In this document: piece by piece, positions 1-8,101 of the stretch
How positions within the stretch are numbered: position 1 is the stretch's first letter
Layout: every line of letters starts with the position of its first letter
NCBI GenBank assembly: GCA_003153055.1
Contig: PMBV01000270.1
Coordinates: 35,155 to 65,753 of the forward strand
DNA length: 30,599 nucleotides
Direction: 5' to 3'
Source of the DNA: Myxococcales bacterium
GTDB taxonomy: Bacteria; Myxococcota; Myxococcia; Myxococcales; Myxococcaceae
Notes under the pieces: generated by a model
Seen by the model: the letters and a program-made list of their open reading frames with translations, nothing else
The model's database searches: none
Told to the model about the DNA's origin: nothing
Position numbers and translations under genes: made by a program

Positions 1-1359
1 GACATGGGGTTGGGCAAGACGATTCAGGTGCTCTCGCTCCTCCTTCTTGCCAAGCGCGGCGGTGCGACCCAGCGCCTGCCGAGCCTGCTCGTCGCCCCGG
101 CCTCCCTCCTCGCCAACTGGACGGCGGAGCTCGAGCGTTTCGCCCCCAGCCTCGAGGCGCTCGTCGCCCATCCGTCGGCCATGCCCGCGAGCGAGCTCAG
201 GGCCATGAGCGCCGAGAAGCTCTCGACGAAGGATCTCGTCATCACCAGCTACGGCAGCCTGCTGCGTCTGCCCTGGCTCGCCTCGGCGCCCTGGCAGCTC
301 GTCATCCTCGACGAGGCCCAGGCGATAAAGAACTCGGGGGCGAAGCAGACCAAGGCCGTGAAGCAGCTCAGCGCCCGCGGGCGGATCGCCCTCACCGGGA
401 CGCCCATCGAGAACCGGCTGGGCGATCTCTGGTCCATCTTCGACTTCATCAACCCCGGGCTCCTCGGCTCGGCGAAGGAGTTCACCACCTACTCCAAGCG
501 CCTCGCCGCTGGCCCCGGCAGCTCCTACGGTCCATTGAGGGAGCTCGTCCGGCCTTACATTCTGCGCCGACTCAAGACAGACAAGACTGTCATCTCGGAT
601 CTGCCCGAGAAGACCGAGGTGAAGGCCTTCTGTCAGTTGAGCCGCAAGCAGGCGGCGCTCTACCAGCAGGCGGTGGAGGCGCTCACCGAAGAGCTCCAGG
701 CCATCGACGGCATGAAGCGAAGGGGCGTGGTCCTGTCCTTTCTCATGCGCTTCAAGCAGATCTGCAACCACCCCTCGCAGTGGCTGGGCGACGGCGCCTG
801 GGGCGAGGGCGACAGTGGGAAGTGGTCGAGGCTCAAGGAGATCGCCGAGACCATCGCCGCCAAGCAAGAGAAGGCGCTCGTCTTCACCCAGTTCCGGGAG
901 GTGACCGCCCCGCTCGCCGCCTTCCTGGGCAGCGTCTTCGGGCGCCCCGGTTTGGTGTTGCACGGGGAGACCGAGGTGAAGAAGCGCAAGGACCTGGTGA
1001 AACAATTTCAGGAAGATGAGCGCATTCCGTTCTTCGTGCTCTCTCTGAAGGCGGGTGGCTCGGGGCTCAACCTCACGGCCGCCTCCCACGTTGTCCACTT
1101 CGATCGCTGGTGGAACCCGTCGGTCGAAAACCAGGCCACCGACCGAGCCTTTCGCATCGGCCAGAAGAGGAACGTCCTGGTGCACAAGTTTGTCTGCAAG
1201 GGGACCGTCGAGGAGAAGATCGACGCGCTCATCGAGTCGAAGAAGAAGCTGTCGAGCGAGCTGCTCGAAGGCGGCGCCGAGCTCAACCTGACCGAGATGA
1301 AGGACGAGGATCTCCTCAGGCTGGTCACCCTCGACCTCGATGCCGCGATGAAGGAGTGA
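1..1359 (+). CDS. SNF2-family DEAD/DEAH-box helicase, C-terminal part (5' end outside window)
   Basis: The reading frame is open from the first base, which falls inside helicase motif I (DMGLGKT), so the N-terminus lies upstream of the window. The 452 visible residues carry both RecA-like lobes of a SNF2 ATPase: motif II as LDEAQAIKN, motif III region LTGTPIENRLGDLWSIFDF, the SNF2-typical ILRRLKTD, then the C-terminal lobe with ALVFTQF, LKAGGSGLNLTAA and the motif VI stretch ATDRAFRIGQ. Such proteins are ATP-driven DNA translocases in the cytoplasm; the specific substrate cannot be read from sequence. The stop is two bases before the start of a SWIM zinc-finger gene, so the two form an operon. 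SWIM domains often occur in the N-terminal part of bacterial SNF2 proteins; here one is on a separate polypeptide. The family call is secure, the cellular role is not. Confidence 0.96.
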   Translation, partial: DMGLGKTIQVLSLLLLAKRGGATQRLPSLLVAPASLLANWTAELERFAPSLEALVAHPSAMPASELRAMSAEKLSTKDLVITSYGSLLRLPWLASAPWQLVILDEAQAIKNSGAKQTKAVKQLSARGRIALTGTPIENRLGDLWSIFDFINPGLLGSAKEFTTYSKRLAAGPGSSYGPLRELVRPYILRRLKTDKTVISDLPEKTEVKAFCQLSRKQAALYQQAVEALTEELQAIDGMKRRGVVLSFLMRFKQICNHPSQWLGDGAWGEGDSGKWSRLKEIAETIAAKQEKALVFTQFREVTAPLAAFLGSVFGRPGLVLHGETEVKKRKDLVKQFQEDERIPFFVLSLKAGGSGLNLTAASHVVHFDRWWNPSVENQATDRAFRIGQKRNVLVHKFVCKGTVEEKIDALIESKKKLSSELLEGGAELNLTEMKDEDLLRLVTLDLDAAMKE

Positions 1360-1361
1360 CG

Positions 1362-2321
1362 ATGTTCTACGACTGGAAGCCCTACGTCCCGATGTCCGTG
1401 CGCAGGCAGGAGGCCGTGCGTGAGCTGCAGCGGCTCAAGAAGAAGGGGCAATCGGTTTCGCCGGTGGTGATCGAGGGCCGGAAGATCGCCCAGAGTTTCT
1501 GGGGCAAAGCCTGGTGCGACAACCTCGAACGCTACAGCGACTACGCCAACCGCCTGCCGCGCGGTCGCACCTACGTGCGCAACGGCTCGGTGGTCGACCT
1601 GCAGGTCGCCCCGGGCGAGGTCTCAGCCGTCGTCTCCGGCTCAACGCTGTACAAGGTTGCCGTGAAGGTCGCGCCCGTTGATCGAGCGCAGTGGACGTCG
1701 ATATGCGTGGACAGCGCCGGTGCCATCGACTCCCTCGTCGAGCTGCTCCAGGGGCGGTTCTCAAAGGGCGTGATGGAGCGGCTCTGCGAACCGAAGACGG
1801 GTCTCTTTCCCGCGCCAACGGAGATCCAGCTCTCCTGCAGTTGCCCTGACTGGGCGTCGATGTGCAAGCACGTCGCGGCCGTGCTGTACGGCATCGGGGC
1901 TCGGCTCGACCAGCAGCCGGAGCTCTTGTTCAAGCTGCGCAAGGTCGACGAGGGGGAGCTGATCGCCCAGGCCGGCCGTGGCATCCCGCTGTCCAAAGCC
2001 AAACCGTCCGCCGGCCGAATCCTCGGGGGAGAGGGGCTGTCGGAGCTCTTCGGTCTCGAGCTCGACGCGCCTGTGGAGGCGGAGGCGGCCAAGGCAGTGA
2101 GCGACCGAAGAGGCTCCGCCCGTGGCGCACCGCAGGCCAAGGCGAAGCAGGCCACCGCCACCGGGAAGGCCCCGAAGGCCAAGCGGACCCAAGGGGCCCG
2201 CCCGGCGGTGAAGTCCGGAACGCGGGTGGGCACGAGCTCGAAGGCGGCGACAGGCGCCACGCCCAAGCGTGTCAAACAGCCGCGCGGCTCACCGCGGAAG
2301 AGCGACGCCAGCGCCTTGTGA
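1362..2321 (+). CDS. SWIM zinc-finger protein, partner of the SNF2 helicase
   Basis: The protein has 319 residues. I chose the ATG two bases after the helicase stop (MFYDWKPYVP); the open frame extends further upstream but only as a shadow inside the helicase gene. The SWIM signature CxC...CxH is visible as SCSCPDWASMCKHVAAVLY, with Cys159, Cys161, Cys168 and His170. The N-terminal part (IAQSFWGKAWCDNLERY) is typical of stand-alone bacterial SWIM proteins. The C-terminal ~90 residues are Ala/Lys/Arg-rich with repeated AKA/KAPKAK blocks, like a histone-H1-type basic tail, and probably bind nucleic acid. SWIM domains bind zinc and mediate DNA or protein contacts. Coupling with the SNF2 gene suggests that the two act as one complex on DNA; this is inferred from neighbourhood only. 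Confidence 0.93.
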   Translation: MFYDWKPYVPMSVRRQEAVRELQRLKKKGQSVSPVVIEGRKIAQSFWGKAWCDNLERYSDYANRLPRGRTYVRNGSVVDLQVAPGEVSAVVSGSTLYKVAVKVAPVDRAQWTSICVDSAGAIDSLVELLQGRFSKGVMERLCEPKTGLFPAPTEIQLSCSCPDWASMCKHVAAVLYGIGARLDQQPELLFKLRKVDEGELIAQAGRGIPLSKAKPSAGRILGGEGLSELFGLELDAPVEAEAAKAVSDRRGSARGAPQAKAKQATATGKAPKAKRTQGARPAVKSGTRVGTSSKAATGATPKRVKQPRGSPRKSDASAL

Positions 2322-2372
2322 ACGATGTCTATGCCGCCCTCGGCTGCTCGATCCCCGCTCCCCTGAGGCTCG

Positions 2373-2918
2373 TCAGGTGGACCTGGCCAACAGGTCGAGG
2401 ACCTTTGGCTTGGCACCGGCGAATATCTCCGCGTACTCGGGCGGGGCGACGGCCACTTCGATGGCTCGACGCAAGGTGTCCACTTCGAGCTGCTGTGTCC
2501 GGACGAGGAACGCGATGTCGGCCAGGTCCTCGTCATCGGCTCGCCCCATCTTCGTGAGGGCGAGGTCGACGGGTCCGAGGCAAGAAACGCTCAGCCTGCT
2601 CAACCCGTTGAGGGGAATCGGGCGACACGCCGCTCGCCAACCAGGTGACAGCACCTGCTGCTCGGGCCCAAAGATGTGCGTGAGGTACAGCCCTCGGGGT
2701 TCGAGCTCGCGATTGGTCGACTCGATCGCGTCGGAGAACCCGGCGTCGTCGATCAGCGCCTGGCATTCCCGATCGTCCAGCAGCAGATCGGCGTCGTCGG
2801 TCGTGCGGCTTCTGCCATAGCCGAGCACGAAGGCTGCTCCGCCGAAGAGCCGAACCTGGCCCGGACCGGTCAGGTGGCGGTCGAGTGTGCGGAGTATCAG
2901 CGCCGGGCCGCTCTCCAC
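2373..2918 (-). CDS. Nucleotidyltransferase-fold protein (DUF6036 / AbiEii-like)
   Basis: The protein has 181 residues and starts at GTG (2918-2916), preceded by a good ribosome site AAAGGAG five bases upstream. The N-terminal half shows the minimal nucleotidyltransferase signature: FGGAAFVLGYGRSRTTDDAD (Gly-Gly followed by an Asp-x-Asp-like TDDADLLL). The second half contains LALTKMGRADDEDLADIAFL, the helix seen in DUF6036 and AbiEii-type proteins. Members transfer nucleotides to RNA or protein targets; AbiEii relatives act as toxins of type IV toxin-antitoxin systems. The gene overlaps the end of its upstream neighbour by 22 bp, so the two are translationally coupled. It converges on the SWIM gene across a 51-bp gap in which I see nothing. 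Toxin function is an inference from fold and gene pairing. Confidence 0.82.
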   Translation of the reverse strand: MESGPALILRTLDRHLTGPGQVRLFGGAAFVLGYGRSRTTDDADLLLDDRECQALIDDAGFSDAIESTNRELEPRGLYLTHIFGPEQQVLSPGWRAACRPIPLNGLSRLSVSCLGPVDLALTKMGRADDEDLADIAFLVRTQQLEVDTLRRAIEVAVAPPEYAEIFAGAKPKVLDLLARST

Positions 2919-3427
2919 ACCGACTCCTTTGTCGCGGGGCGCCGAAGCAACCGCGAGCCGTCGTAGTTGAATTTGAGGCCTCGATACCCGCGAGGCGGGC
3001 CCGAAATGACGGCGAGCAAAGCGCTGACACCGGTGACTCGCTCGAGCTCAGGAACCTGCTGCAAGACCCAGTACAGGACCCGGTCGGCGCGCTCTCTTCG
3101 CGCCTGAAACCACAGCGACTGGGGGTCGAAGGTTGCCCGCTGGAGCATGCGGACAACGAGCTTGAACAGTCGCCCATCCGTAGGCGTGTGCGGCATGAGC
3201 AACGCGATGATCAGCTCCTCGTCTGAAAGCCCGATCGTGGGCGCACGATCGGGAACGACAGACCCGACCGCGCCGAGGTACCCTCTCACGTTCGCTTCCT
3301 CGACCAGCCAGTCGTCCAATGCTCCAGCCCCGGCCATGCGCCCCACGCGTTCGCGAAAGAACGAGCGGTGGAGAGGGTTGCCGCTGAGGGCCCCGAAGGT
3401 GGACGTCGATGACACGAGGACGAGCAT
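2897..3427 (-). CDS. Unknown protein paired with the nucleotidyltransferase (possible antitoxin-like partner)
   Basis: I do not recognise this family with certainty. The open frame runs back antisense into phaC, so the start must lie after the phaC stop; ATG at 3427 (176 residues, MLVLVSSTSTFGALSG) or ATG at 3460 are both possible, neither with a clear Shine-Dalgarno. The body is alpha-helical and rich in Arg/Leu, with segments such as LSDEELIIALLMPHTP and RRERADRVLYWVLQQVPELE. There is no signal peptide, membrane segment or obvious winged helix. The stop overlaps the GTG of the nucleotidyltransferase gene by 22 bp. The arrangement, a small helical protein immediately upstream of a nucleotidyltransferase-fold protein, matches antitoxin-toxin order in AbiE-like modules. 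No sequence resemblance to AbiEi is evident. Confidence 0.68.
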   Translation of the reverse strand: MLVLVSSTSTFGALSGNPLHRSFFRERVGRMAGAGALDDWLVEEANVRGYLGAVGSVVPDRAPTIGLSDEELIIALLMPHTPTDGRLFKLVVRMLQRATFDPQSLWFQARRERADRVLYWVLQQVPELERVTGVSALLAVISGPPRGYRGLKFNYDGSRLLRRPATKESVWRAARR

Positions 3428-3528
3428 AGCGCACGCGCGGGCCCGAGGCAGGCACGCCATGAACGTGGCCGCGAGCCCGCTGGGAGCCCCTGTCACCGAA
3501 GACGTGGGCCCCCGCGTTGGGTTCTTCT

Positions 3529-5349
3529 TTAGAGCCGAGCCGCCACGAAGGAGCCCGGGGCGTTGTCGAGCACGGGGACGTCGTTGGCCCCCGGCTTGCG
3601 CGCGGCGACCTGGTCCTTCGAGAACCCCGTCACCCAGGCTTGCCAGTCGGTCCACCAGGAGCCGTCGCTCCGGCTCGCCTTCGCCATCCACTCGTCGGGC
3701 TTGGCCGGGCGCTCGTCATTGGTGAAGAACCCGTACTTGTTGGCCGACGGCGGGTTGACGATGCCAGCGATGTGGCCCGAGCCGCCGAGGACGAAGCGCA
3801 CCGGCCCGCCGAGGGCGAGGGAGCCCAAGTACGTCGACTTCCAGGGGGCGATGTGGTCCTCCGCCGTCGAGATGAAGTACGCCGGCGTCTTCACCTTCGA
3901 CAGGTCGATGGGCGTGCCCTTGAGGGTGATGCCGTTGGGGACCCGCAGCAGGTTCTTCATGTACATGTTGCGCAGGTAGAAGCTGTGCATCACCGCCGGC
4001 ATGCGGGTGGAGTCGGCATTCCAGTACAACAAGTCAAACGGCACCGGGTCCTTCCCCATGAGGTAGTTGTTCACCACGAACGACCAGATGAGGTCGCTGG
4101 AGCGCATGAGGTTGAAGGTACCGGCCATCTCCGAGCCCTCGAGGTAGCCGCGCTCGTTCATTCGCTTCTCGAGGTTGGTGACCTGCTTCTCGTCGATGAA
4201 GACGCCCAGCTCGCCGGGAATGCTGAAGTCGAGCAGCGAGACGAGGAAGGTCGCCGAGGCGACGCGGGTATCGCCCTTGGCCGCCATGTAGCCCAGGGTC
4301 GAGCCGAGGAGCGTGCCCCCCAGGCAGTAGCCGATGACGTTGATGTCGTGCTCGCCCGTCACCTTCTCGATGACGTCGAGAGCCGCCAGGGGCCCCTCGG
4401 TCATGTAGTCGTCGAAGCCCTTCTGGGCCAGCTGGGCATCGGGGTTCACCCACGAGATGACGAAGACCGTGTGGCCCTGGCTCGTCGCCCAGCGAATGAA
4501 GCTGTTCTTCTCGCGGAGATCGAGAATGTAGTACTTGTTGATCCACGGGGGGATGATGAGCAGCGGGCGCTTGTACTGCTTGTCTGTCTGCGGGTCGAAC
4601 TGAATGAGCTGGCTGAGGCTGTTCTGTGCGATGACCTTGCCCGGGGTGGTGGCGACGTTGACGCCCACCTTGAAGGCATTCATATCTGTCATTCGCACCC
4701 TGAGCTCGCCGTCGCCTTCCTCGATGTCCTTGAGGAGGTTGTTGTAGCCCTTGAGCAGGTTGACCCCGCCGGTGCGCATGGTCTCCCACAGCACCGTGGG
4801 GTTGGTCAGCACGAAGTTGGTCGGGCTCATCGCCTCCACGTACTGGCGGGTGAAGAAGAGCACCTTCTTGCGCGACTCCTCGGACATGCCGAGGTCCTGC
4901 GCCACCAGGTCTTGCATGTAGCGGGCGGCGATGAGGTACGACTGCTTGATGAAGTCGAACAGGGCGATGTTGCGCCAGTCGTCGTCCTTGAAGCGGTTGT
5001 CCTTCCCCGCGTCGATGACTGGGTCGACGGTCTGGCCCATGAGGCGCCGCACCGTCGCCGACATCAGCGAGCCGTAGTCGCGAAACAACCCGGCCTGACT
5101 CTTCGCCACTTTCACCGGGTGGAGCGCCAGCCGACCCCACAGCTCGAGGAAGGCGCGGCCAATGCCAAACTCGTCTTTGATGCTCGACAGGGCACTCTTG
5201 CGCTGCTTCTTGGCCATCTTTTTGAAGACACGGGTCGATCGCTGGGCGACCTCGGAAAAGGTGCTCATCAGATCCGACGGCTTCAGCTCTATCGGTGGCG
5301 CGGGAACGGACCCCGCGCCCTTCGGGTTCGACGTCTGGGGTGCGGCCAT
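3529..5349 (-). CDS. phaC: Class I poly(3-hydroxyalkanoate) synthase PhaC
   Basis: The enzyme polymerises (R)-3-hydroxyacyl-CoA into storage polyester on the surface of PHA granules in the cytoplasm. The 606 residues match the usual ~590-residue class I length. The lipase-like box is GYCLGGT with nucleophile Cys342; the general base Asp498 lies in AEDHIAPW and His526 in GGSGHIAGIVNPP. The N-terminal part contains the family segment RQYVEAMSPTNFVLTNP (about 169-184) and the core IPPWINKYYILDLRE (about 266-280). ATG at 5349 is preceded by GAGGAG about 12 bases upstream. No phaA, phaB, phaE or phasin gene is in the window, so precursors come from elsewhere. A 620-codon open frame lies antisense to it; that is a shadow. 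The next gene upstream on the same strand is the dolichol-kinase-like protein, 90 bp away. Confidence 0.96.
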   Translation of the reverse strand: MAAPQTSNPKGAGSVPAPPIELKPSDLMSTFSEVAQRSTRVFKKMAKKQRKSALSSIKDEFGIGRAFLELWGRLALHPVKVAKSQAGLFRDYGSLMSATVRRLMGQTVDPVIDAGKDNRFKDDDWRNIALFDFIKQSYLIAARYMQDLVAQDLGMSEESRKKVLFFTRQYVEAMSPTNFVLTNPTVLWETMRTGGVNLLKGYNNLLKDIEEGDGELRVRMTDMNAFKVGVNVATTPGKVIAQNSLSQLIQFDPQTDKQYKRPLLIIPPWINKYYILDLREKNSFIRWATSQGHTVFVISWVNPDAQLAQKGFDDYMTEGPLAALDVIEKVTGEHDINVIGYCLGGTLLGSTLGYMAAKGDTRVASATFLVSLLDFSIPGELGVFIDEKQVTNLEKRMNERGYLEGSEMAGTFNLMRSSDLIWSFVVNNYLMGKDPVPFDLLYWNADSTRMPAVMHSFYLRNMYMKNLLRVPNGITLKGTPIDLSKVKTPAYFISTAEDHIAPWKSTYLGSLALGGPVRFVLGGSGHIAGIVNPPSANKYGFFTNDERPAKPDEWMAKASRSDGSWWTDWQAWVTGFSKDQVAARKPGANDVPVLDNAPGSFVAARL

Positions 5350-5439
5350 TTGGTTGGGTCTCCTCGGGGGGCGATGTGAGACAGACGGAGCCTACACGGG
5401 CTCGCGAGTCAGCGCACACCTCCCGAGAGGCTCAACTCC

Positions 5440-6363
5440 TCAGAGGCAGAAGAGTGCCAGCCCGGCCCCCGCGGCGGCGCTCAGCGGCACCGAGAGATTG
5501 TCATCGAGCTTGAGGCTGACGAGCTCGGCCACCGCTCCGGCGAAGGCGGCCACTCCGGCGACGACCAGGGCCGCTCCCGCCGACAGGCCCGACGAGTGTA
5601 GCACGCGCAGCACCGCGAATGACGCCAAGGTGGCCGAGAAGAAGAACGCCAAGGTGCCCTCCAGCGAGCGCCCATGGATGAGCGTGTGTTTGCCAAAGCG
5701 CCGGCCGACCAGCCCCGCGAGTGGATCACCCACTCCCAACACTGTCACCGCCACCGCCGGGATGATGGAGGAGCCGGTGGCCGCCAGCACCACCAACGCT
5801 GTCGAGAACCAGGTGGCCGAGTTGATGCGTTCATGCTCGTGGTGATGGGCCACGGGCCCGAACAGCCGCATCAACAGCGCATTCACCTTGGGGCTTCGGC
5901 GACGGAGGAGCTCCGAGGTCCAGGCGAAGGCGCTGAACGCCAAGGCCACCCCGAGCACCAGGCTTCGCCACGGGCTCGCCTCGATGACCAGCAAGGCCAC
6001 CAGCGCCGAGCCGACGTGAAAGACGCTCCGCACGTAGTTGGTCGGCCGCAAGCTGGGCACGTGCACCGCCTCGGCCTTCAGCTGCGCCGCCACCGTCGCG
6101 TAGGCCGGCTGCAGTCGCCGCTTGAAGGCCAGCCACCGCTTGCGCTGGCCTCTCTGGGTCGGGAGCCGGGGGACCTCCGACTCCAGGGCCGCGCGCAGTG
6201 GCTCAAGCCGCCAATGGTTCGCCATGCGACGGGTGATGTCCTCCAAGCGAAGCCGCAGCCCGGGGGCCTTCTCTTCCCGGAACCGGGAGGGGTCGATGTC
6301 ACTCAACAGCCCATGCGTAGCCAGAATCAGCTCGCGGTCCTCCAGCAACTCGACGCTCACCAT
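5440..6363 (-). CDS. Dolichol/phytol kinase-like (SEC59/DGK1-type) integral membrane protein
   Basis: The protein has 307 residues. The first ~105 are soluble, charged and helical; the rest holds about six hydrophobic segments (about 112-128, 135-150, 185-207, 236-254, 263-283, 292-306). Two motifs point to the CTP-dependent polyprenol/phytol/diacylglycerol kinase superfamily related to phosphatidate cytidylyltransferase: VGDPLAGLVGRRFGKH at 211-226, followed by GRSLEGTLAFF, and LDDNLSVPLSAAAG near the C-terminus. These enzymes phosphorylate a lipid alcohol at the membrane; the lipid used here is unknown. The soluble N-terminal extension is not part of the core family and has no recognised domain. 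ATG at 6363 has no clear ribosome site. It may share a transcript with phaC, but the 90-bp gap leaves that open. Confidence 0.8.
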   Translation of the reverse strand: MVSVELLEDRELILATHGLLSDIDPSRFREEKAPGLRLRLEDITRRMANHWRLEPLRAALESEVPRLPTQRGQRKRWLAFKRRLQPAYATVAAQLKAEAVHVPSLRPTNYVRSVFHVGSALVALLVIEASPWRSLVLGVALAFSAFAWTSELLRRRSPKVNALLMRLFGPVAHHHEHERINSATWFSTALVVLAATGSSIIPAVAVTVLGVGDPLAGLVGRRFGKHTLIHGRSLEGTLAFFFSATLASFAVLRVLHSSGLSAGAALVVAGVAAFAGAVAELVSLKLDDNLSVPLSAAAGAGLALFCL

Positions 6364-6500
6364 GTTTGAGGAGTTCAGCAGCCCGGCACCTTTCCCTCAA
6401 CCGACGCCGGACCGAAGGTGACTGCTCCGTGACAATTAGGCAGCCTGCTGACCCGGAATAGGCGCAGCTTCGCGCGTGCACTCCTCCGCCCACCGTCACG

Positions 6501-6521
6501 AATGGAAGGTGCTCTTCCATT
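6501..6521. terminator. Perfect 8-bp hairpin, possible terminator
   Basis: AATGGAAG (6501-6508) and CTTCCATT (6514-6521) are exact inverted complements around a 5-base loop. It sits 151 bp past the ftrA stop and 138 bp before the kinase-like gene on the same strand. No T-run follows on either strand, so a classical intrinsic terminator is not proven; it could also be a protein-binding dyad. Confidence 0.4.
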
Positions 6522-6558
6522 TGGCCCTCACCCCCGCCAACCACGGACCTGGTGCGTT

Positions 6559-6651
6559 CTAGGGTCGAGGCGCTGGTCAGACCGCCTCGGTCGGTGGGCA
6601 CCACCCCCACCCTCGCACCTGAAGGCATGCGCGCACCGTCCTGCCCGCTCG
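6559..6651 (+). repeat. Dispersed intergenic repeat, copy A (~93 bp)
   Basis: By eye, this segment aligns with the reverse complement of 30179-30270 at about 78 of 93 positions, with one single-base gap. It contains a perfect 7-bp stem, CGAGGCG (6566-6572) and CGCCTCG (6583-6589), around a 10-base loop; the stem is identical in copy B while the loop differs at three positions. A second potential stem, GGTGGG/CCCACC, follows at about 6593-6613 in this copy only. The repeat begins and ends in non-coding sequence. Confidence 0.75.
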
Positions 6652-6671
6652 ACCCGAGAGGGCGGCTCCGC

Positions 6672-7628
6672 TCAGCCTCGGCTCGCCGAGAACTGCCGGC
6701 GGTACTGGGCCGGGCTCACCTGGGTCACCCGACGGAAGTGCCGCCGGAACGACTCGTCGGAGGCGAACCCCGAGGCCTCTCCGACCTCGCTCACCGACAG
6801 CCGCCCGGCCTCCAACAACTCCTTCGCGTAGGCGACGCGCTCACGAATGAGCCACTGCAGCGCCGGCATACCCGTCGACTCGAGGAACCGCCGCTGGAGC
6901 GTACGCACGCTCATCGCCGCTCGCCTCGCCATGCTCGCCAAGTCGTGCGGCTCGCCCGGCCGCGCCCGCAGCGCCTGCATCAACGCGGCGAGGCGGCCGT
7001 CATCGGGCATGACCGGGCGGGGCAGGTACTGGGCCTGACCTCCGTCGCGGTGCGGCGAGAGCACCAGCCGCTGGGCCACCAGGTTCGCCACCTTCGCGCC
7101 GTGGTCCCTGCGCACCACATGCAGGAGCATGTCGAGCCCGGCTGCTGAACCGGCCGAGGTGATGAGCTGCCCTTCGTCGACGTACAGCGCGTTGGGCTCG
7201 ACCCGCGCCGATGGGAAGCGCTCGGCCAGGATCCTCGCGTAGCGCCAGTGGGTCGCGACCCTGAAGCCGTCGAGCAGCCCGGCCGCCGCCGGCACGAAGA
7301 CTCCGGAGCAGATGGTGCAGATTCGCGCCCCGCGGCCCCAGGCCTTGCGCAACCCCGCGAGCAACGCTGGCGGCGGCGCTTCGTCGACGTCGCGCCACCC
7401 GGGAATCACGATGGTGTCGGCGCGCTCGAGGGCCTTCAGCCCACCCGTTGCCTGCACGGTGAGGCCACCCATCGCCCGCAAAGGACCGGGCTCGACCGCG
7501 CACAACCGAAAGTCGTACCACTCGCGCTCGAGCTCTGGGCGATGGAGCGCGAACACCTCGGTCACGCAGCCGAACTCGAAGGTGCAGAGTTGGTCGTAGA
7601 CCAGACAGACGACCCGATGTCGAGACAT
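6672..7628 (-). CDS. ftrA: FtrA/GlxA-type transcriptional regulator (DJ-1/PfpI domain plus AraC helix-turn-helix)
   Basis: The 318-residue form starts at ATG 7628 (MSRHRVVCLVYDQLCTFEFG); ATG at 7655 would add nine residues, and neither has a clear ribosome site. Residues 1 to about 175 form a DJ-1/PfpI-like ligand domain with the elbow CSGVFVPAAAGLLDG (Cys107). Residues about 215-318 are a two-helix-turn-helix AraC domain with MSVRTLQRRFLESTGMPALQWL and VSEVGEASGFASDESFRRHF. The sequence is closest to regulators annotated FtrA. In other genomes such regulators often lie beside a rhodanese-like gene, exactly as here: the next gene is a divergent rhodanese, and the 72-bp gap holds a perfect dyad likely to be the operator. 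The inducer is unknown. Confidence 0.9.
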   Translation of the reverse strand: MSRHRVVCLVYDQLCTFEFGCVTEVFALHRPELEREWYDFRLCAVEPGPLRAMGGLTVQATGGLKALERADTIVIPGWRDVDEAPPPALLAGLRKAWGRGARICTICSGVFVPAAAGLLDGFRVATHWRYARILAERFPSARVEPNALYVDEGQLITSAGSAAGLDMLLHVVRRDHGAKVANLVAQRLVLSPHRDGGQAQYLPRPVMPDDGRLAALMQALRARPGEPHDLASMARRAAMSVRTLQRRFLESTGMPALQWLIRERVAYAKELLEAGRLSVSEVGEASGFASDESFRRHFRRVTQVSPAQYRRQFSASRG

Positions 7629-7642
7629 TGGCGTGAAGTTAC

Positions 7643-7658
7643 CGAATGTTGTCATTCG
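7643..7658. promoter_or_regulatory. Perfect dyad between ftrA and the rhodanese gene
   Basis: CGAATG (7643-7648), a 4-base spacer, then CATTCG (7653-7658) form an exact inverted repeat. It lies 15 bp upstream of the preferred ftrA start and about 43 bp upstream of the rhodanese ATG, so one bound regulator could control both. Function is inferred from position. Confidence 0.45.
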
Positions 7659-7700
7659 CGTCACTGGTCGTCGTCGCCGGAGGACGGCAGTCTCCGCCGC

Positions 7701-8099
7701 ATGACCACTTCCGTCACCGACGTCAGCCCCGCCCCGAGCGCCGTCGCGCTGCGGCACTTCTCTTCACTGCTCGAGCTCGAGACCGACTGCTGGGACACCC
7801 ACGATGGGCTCGCGCGGGGCGCCGATTTCGTGCTCCTCGACGTTCGCAGCCCCGAGCTCTACGCGCGTGGTCACATCGAGGGTGCCATCAACCTCCCGCA
7901 CCGAAAGCTGGTCGAGCACACGCTCGCCGCGTACCCCGCCTCGACCATCTTCGTGACCTACTGCGCCGGCCCACACTGCAACGGCGCCGTGCGGGGAGCG
8001 CTTCGCCTGGCCGGCCTCGGACGACCGGTGAAAATCATGACCGGCGGCATCACCGGCTGGCTCGACGAAGGCTTCACCCTGGTGAGCGGGAGTCGATGA
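7701..8099 (+). CDS. Rhodanese-like sulfurtransferase, FtrA-linked
   Basis: This single-domain rhodanese has 132 residues starting MTTSVTDVSP. The fold is marked by LLDVRSPELYARGHIEGAINLPHRKL (the DVR...E...GHI.GA.N signature, about 44-69) and by the C-terminal GGITGWLDEGF. The active-site loop reads TYCAGPHCNGA: the first Cys is at the usual nucleophile position and a second Cys lies in the loop, a form I associate with rhodaneses beside ftrA genes. Rhodaneses move sulfane sulfur between thiols in the cytoplasm; the physiological acceptor is not evident. The open frame extends far upstream through ftrA antisense, so I take the ATG just downstream of the dyad as the start. It converges on the response-regulator operon with two bases between stops. 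Confidence 0.9.
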   Translation: MTTSVTDVSPAPSAVALRHFSSLLELETDCWDTHDGLARGADFVLLDVRSPELYARGHIEGAINLPHRKLVEHTLAAYPASTIFVTYCAGPHCNGAVRGALRLAGLGRPVKIMTGGITGWLDEGFTLVSGSR

Positions 8100-8101
8100 C
8101 G

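Larger units (their letters stand above)
6364..6671. other. Intergenic stretch with a hairpin and dispersed repeat copy A
   Basis: These 308 bases lie between two minus-strand genes and contain no convincing gene; the short open frames lack family resemblance and ribosome sites. Two structures stand out, listed separately: an 8-bp perfect hairpin at 6501-6521 and a 93-bp element at 6559-6651 with a second, inverted copy at 30179-30270. Confidence 0.8.

Noticed and set aside
3517..5379. 620-codon plus-strand open frame antisense to phaC
   Set aside because: It is the mirror of a high-GC gene whose catalytic motifs are unmistakable on the other strand; the product is low-complexity His/Val/Glu/Arg-rich with no family.
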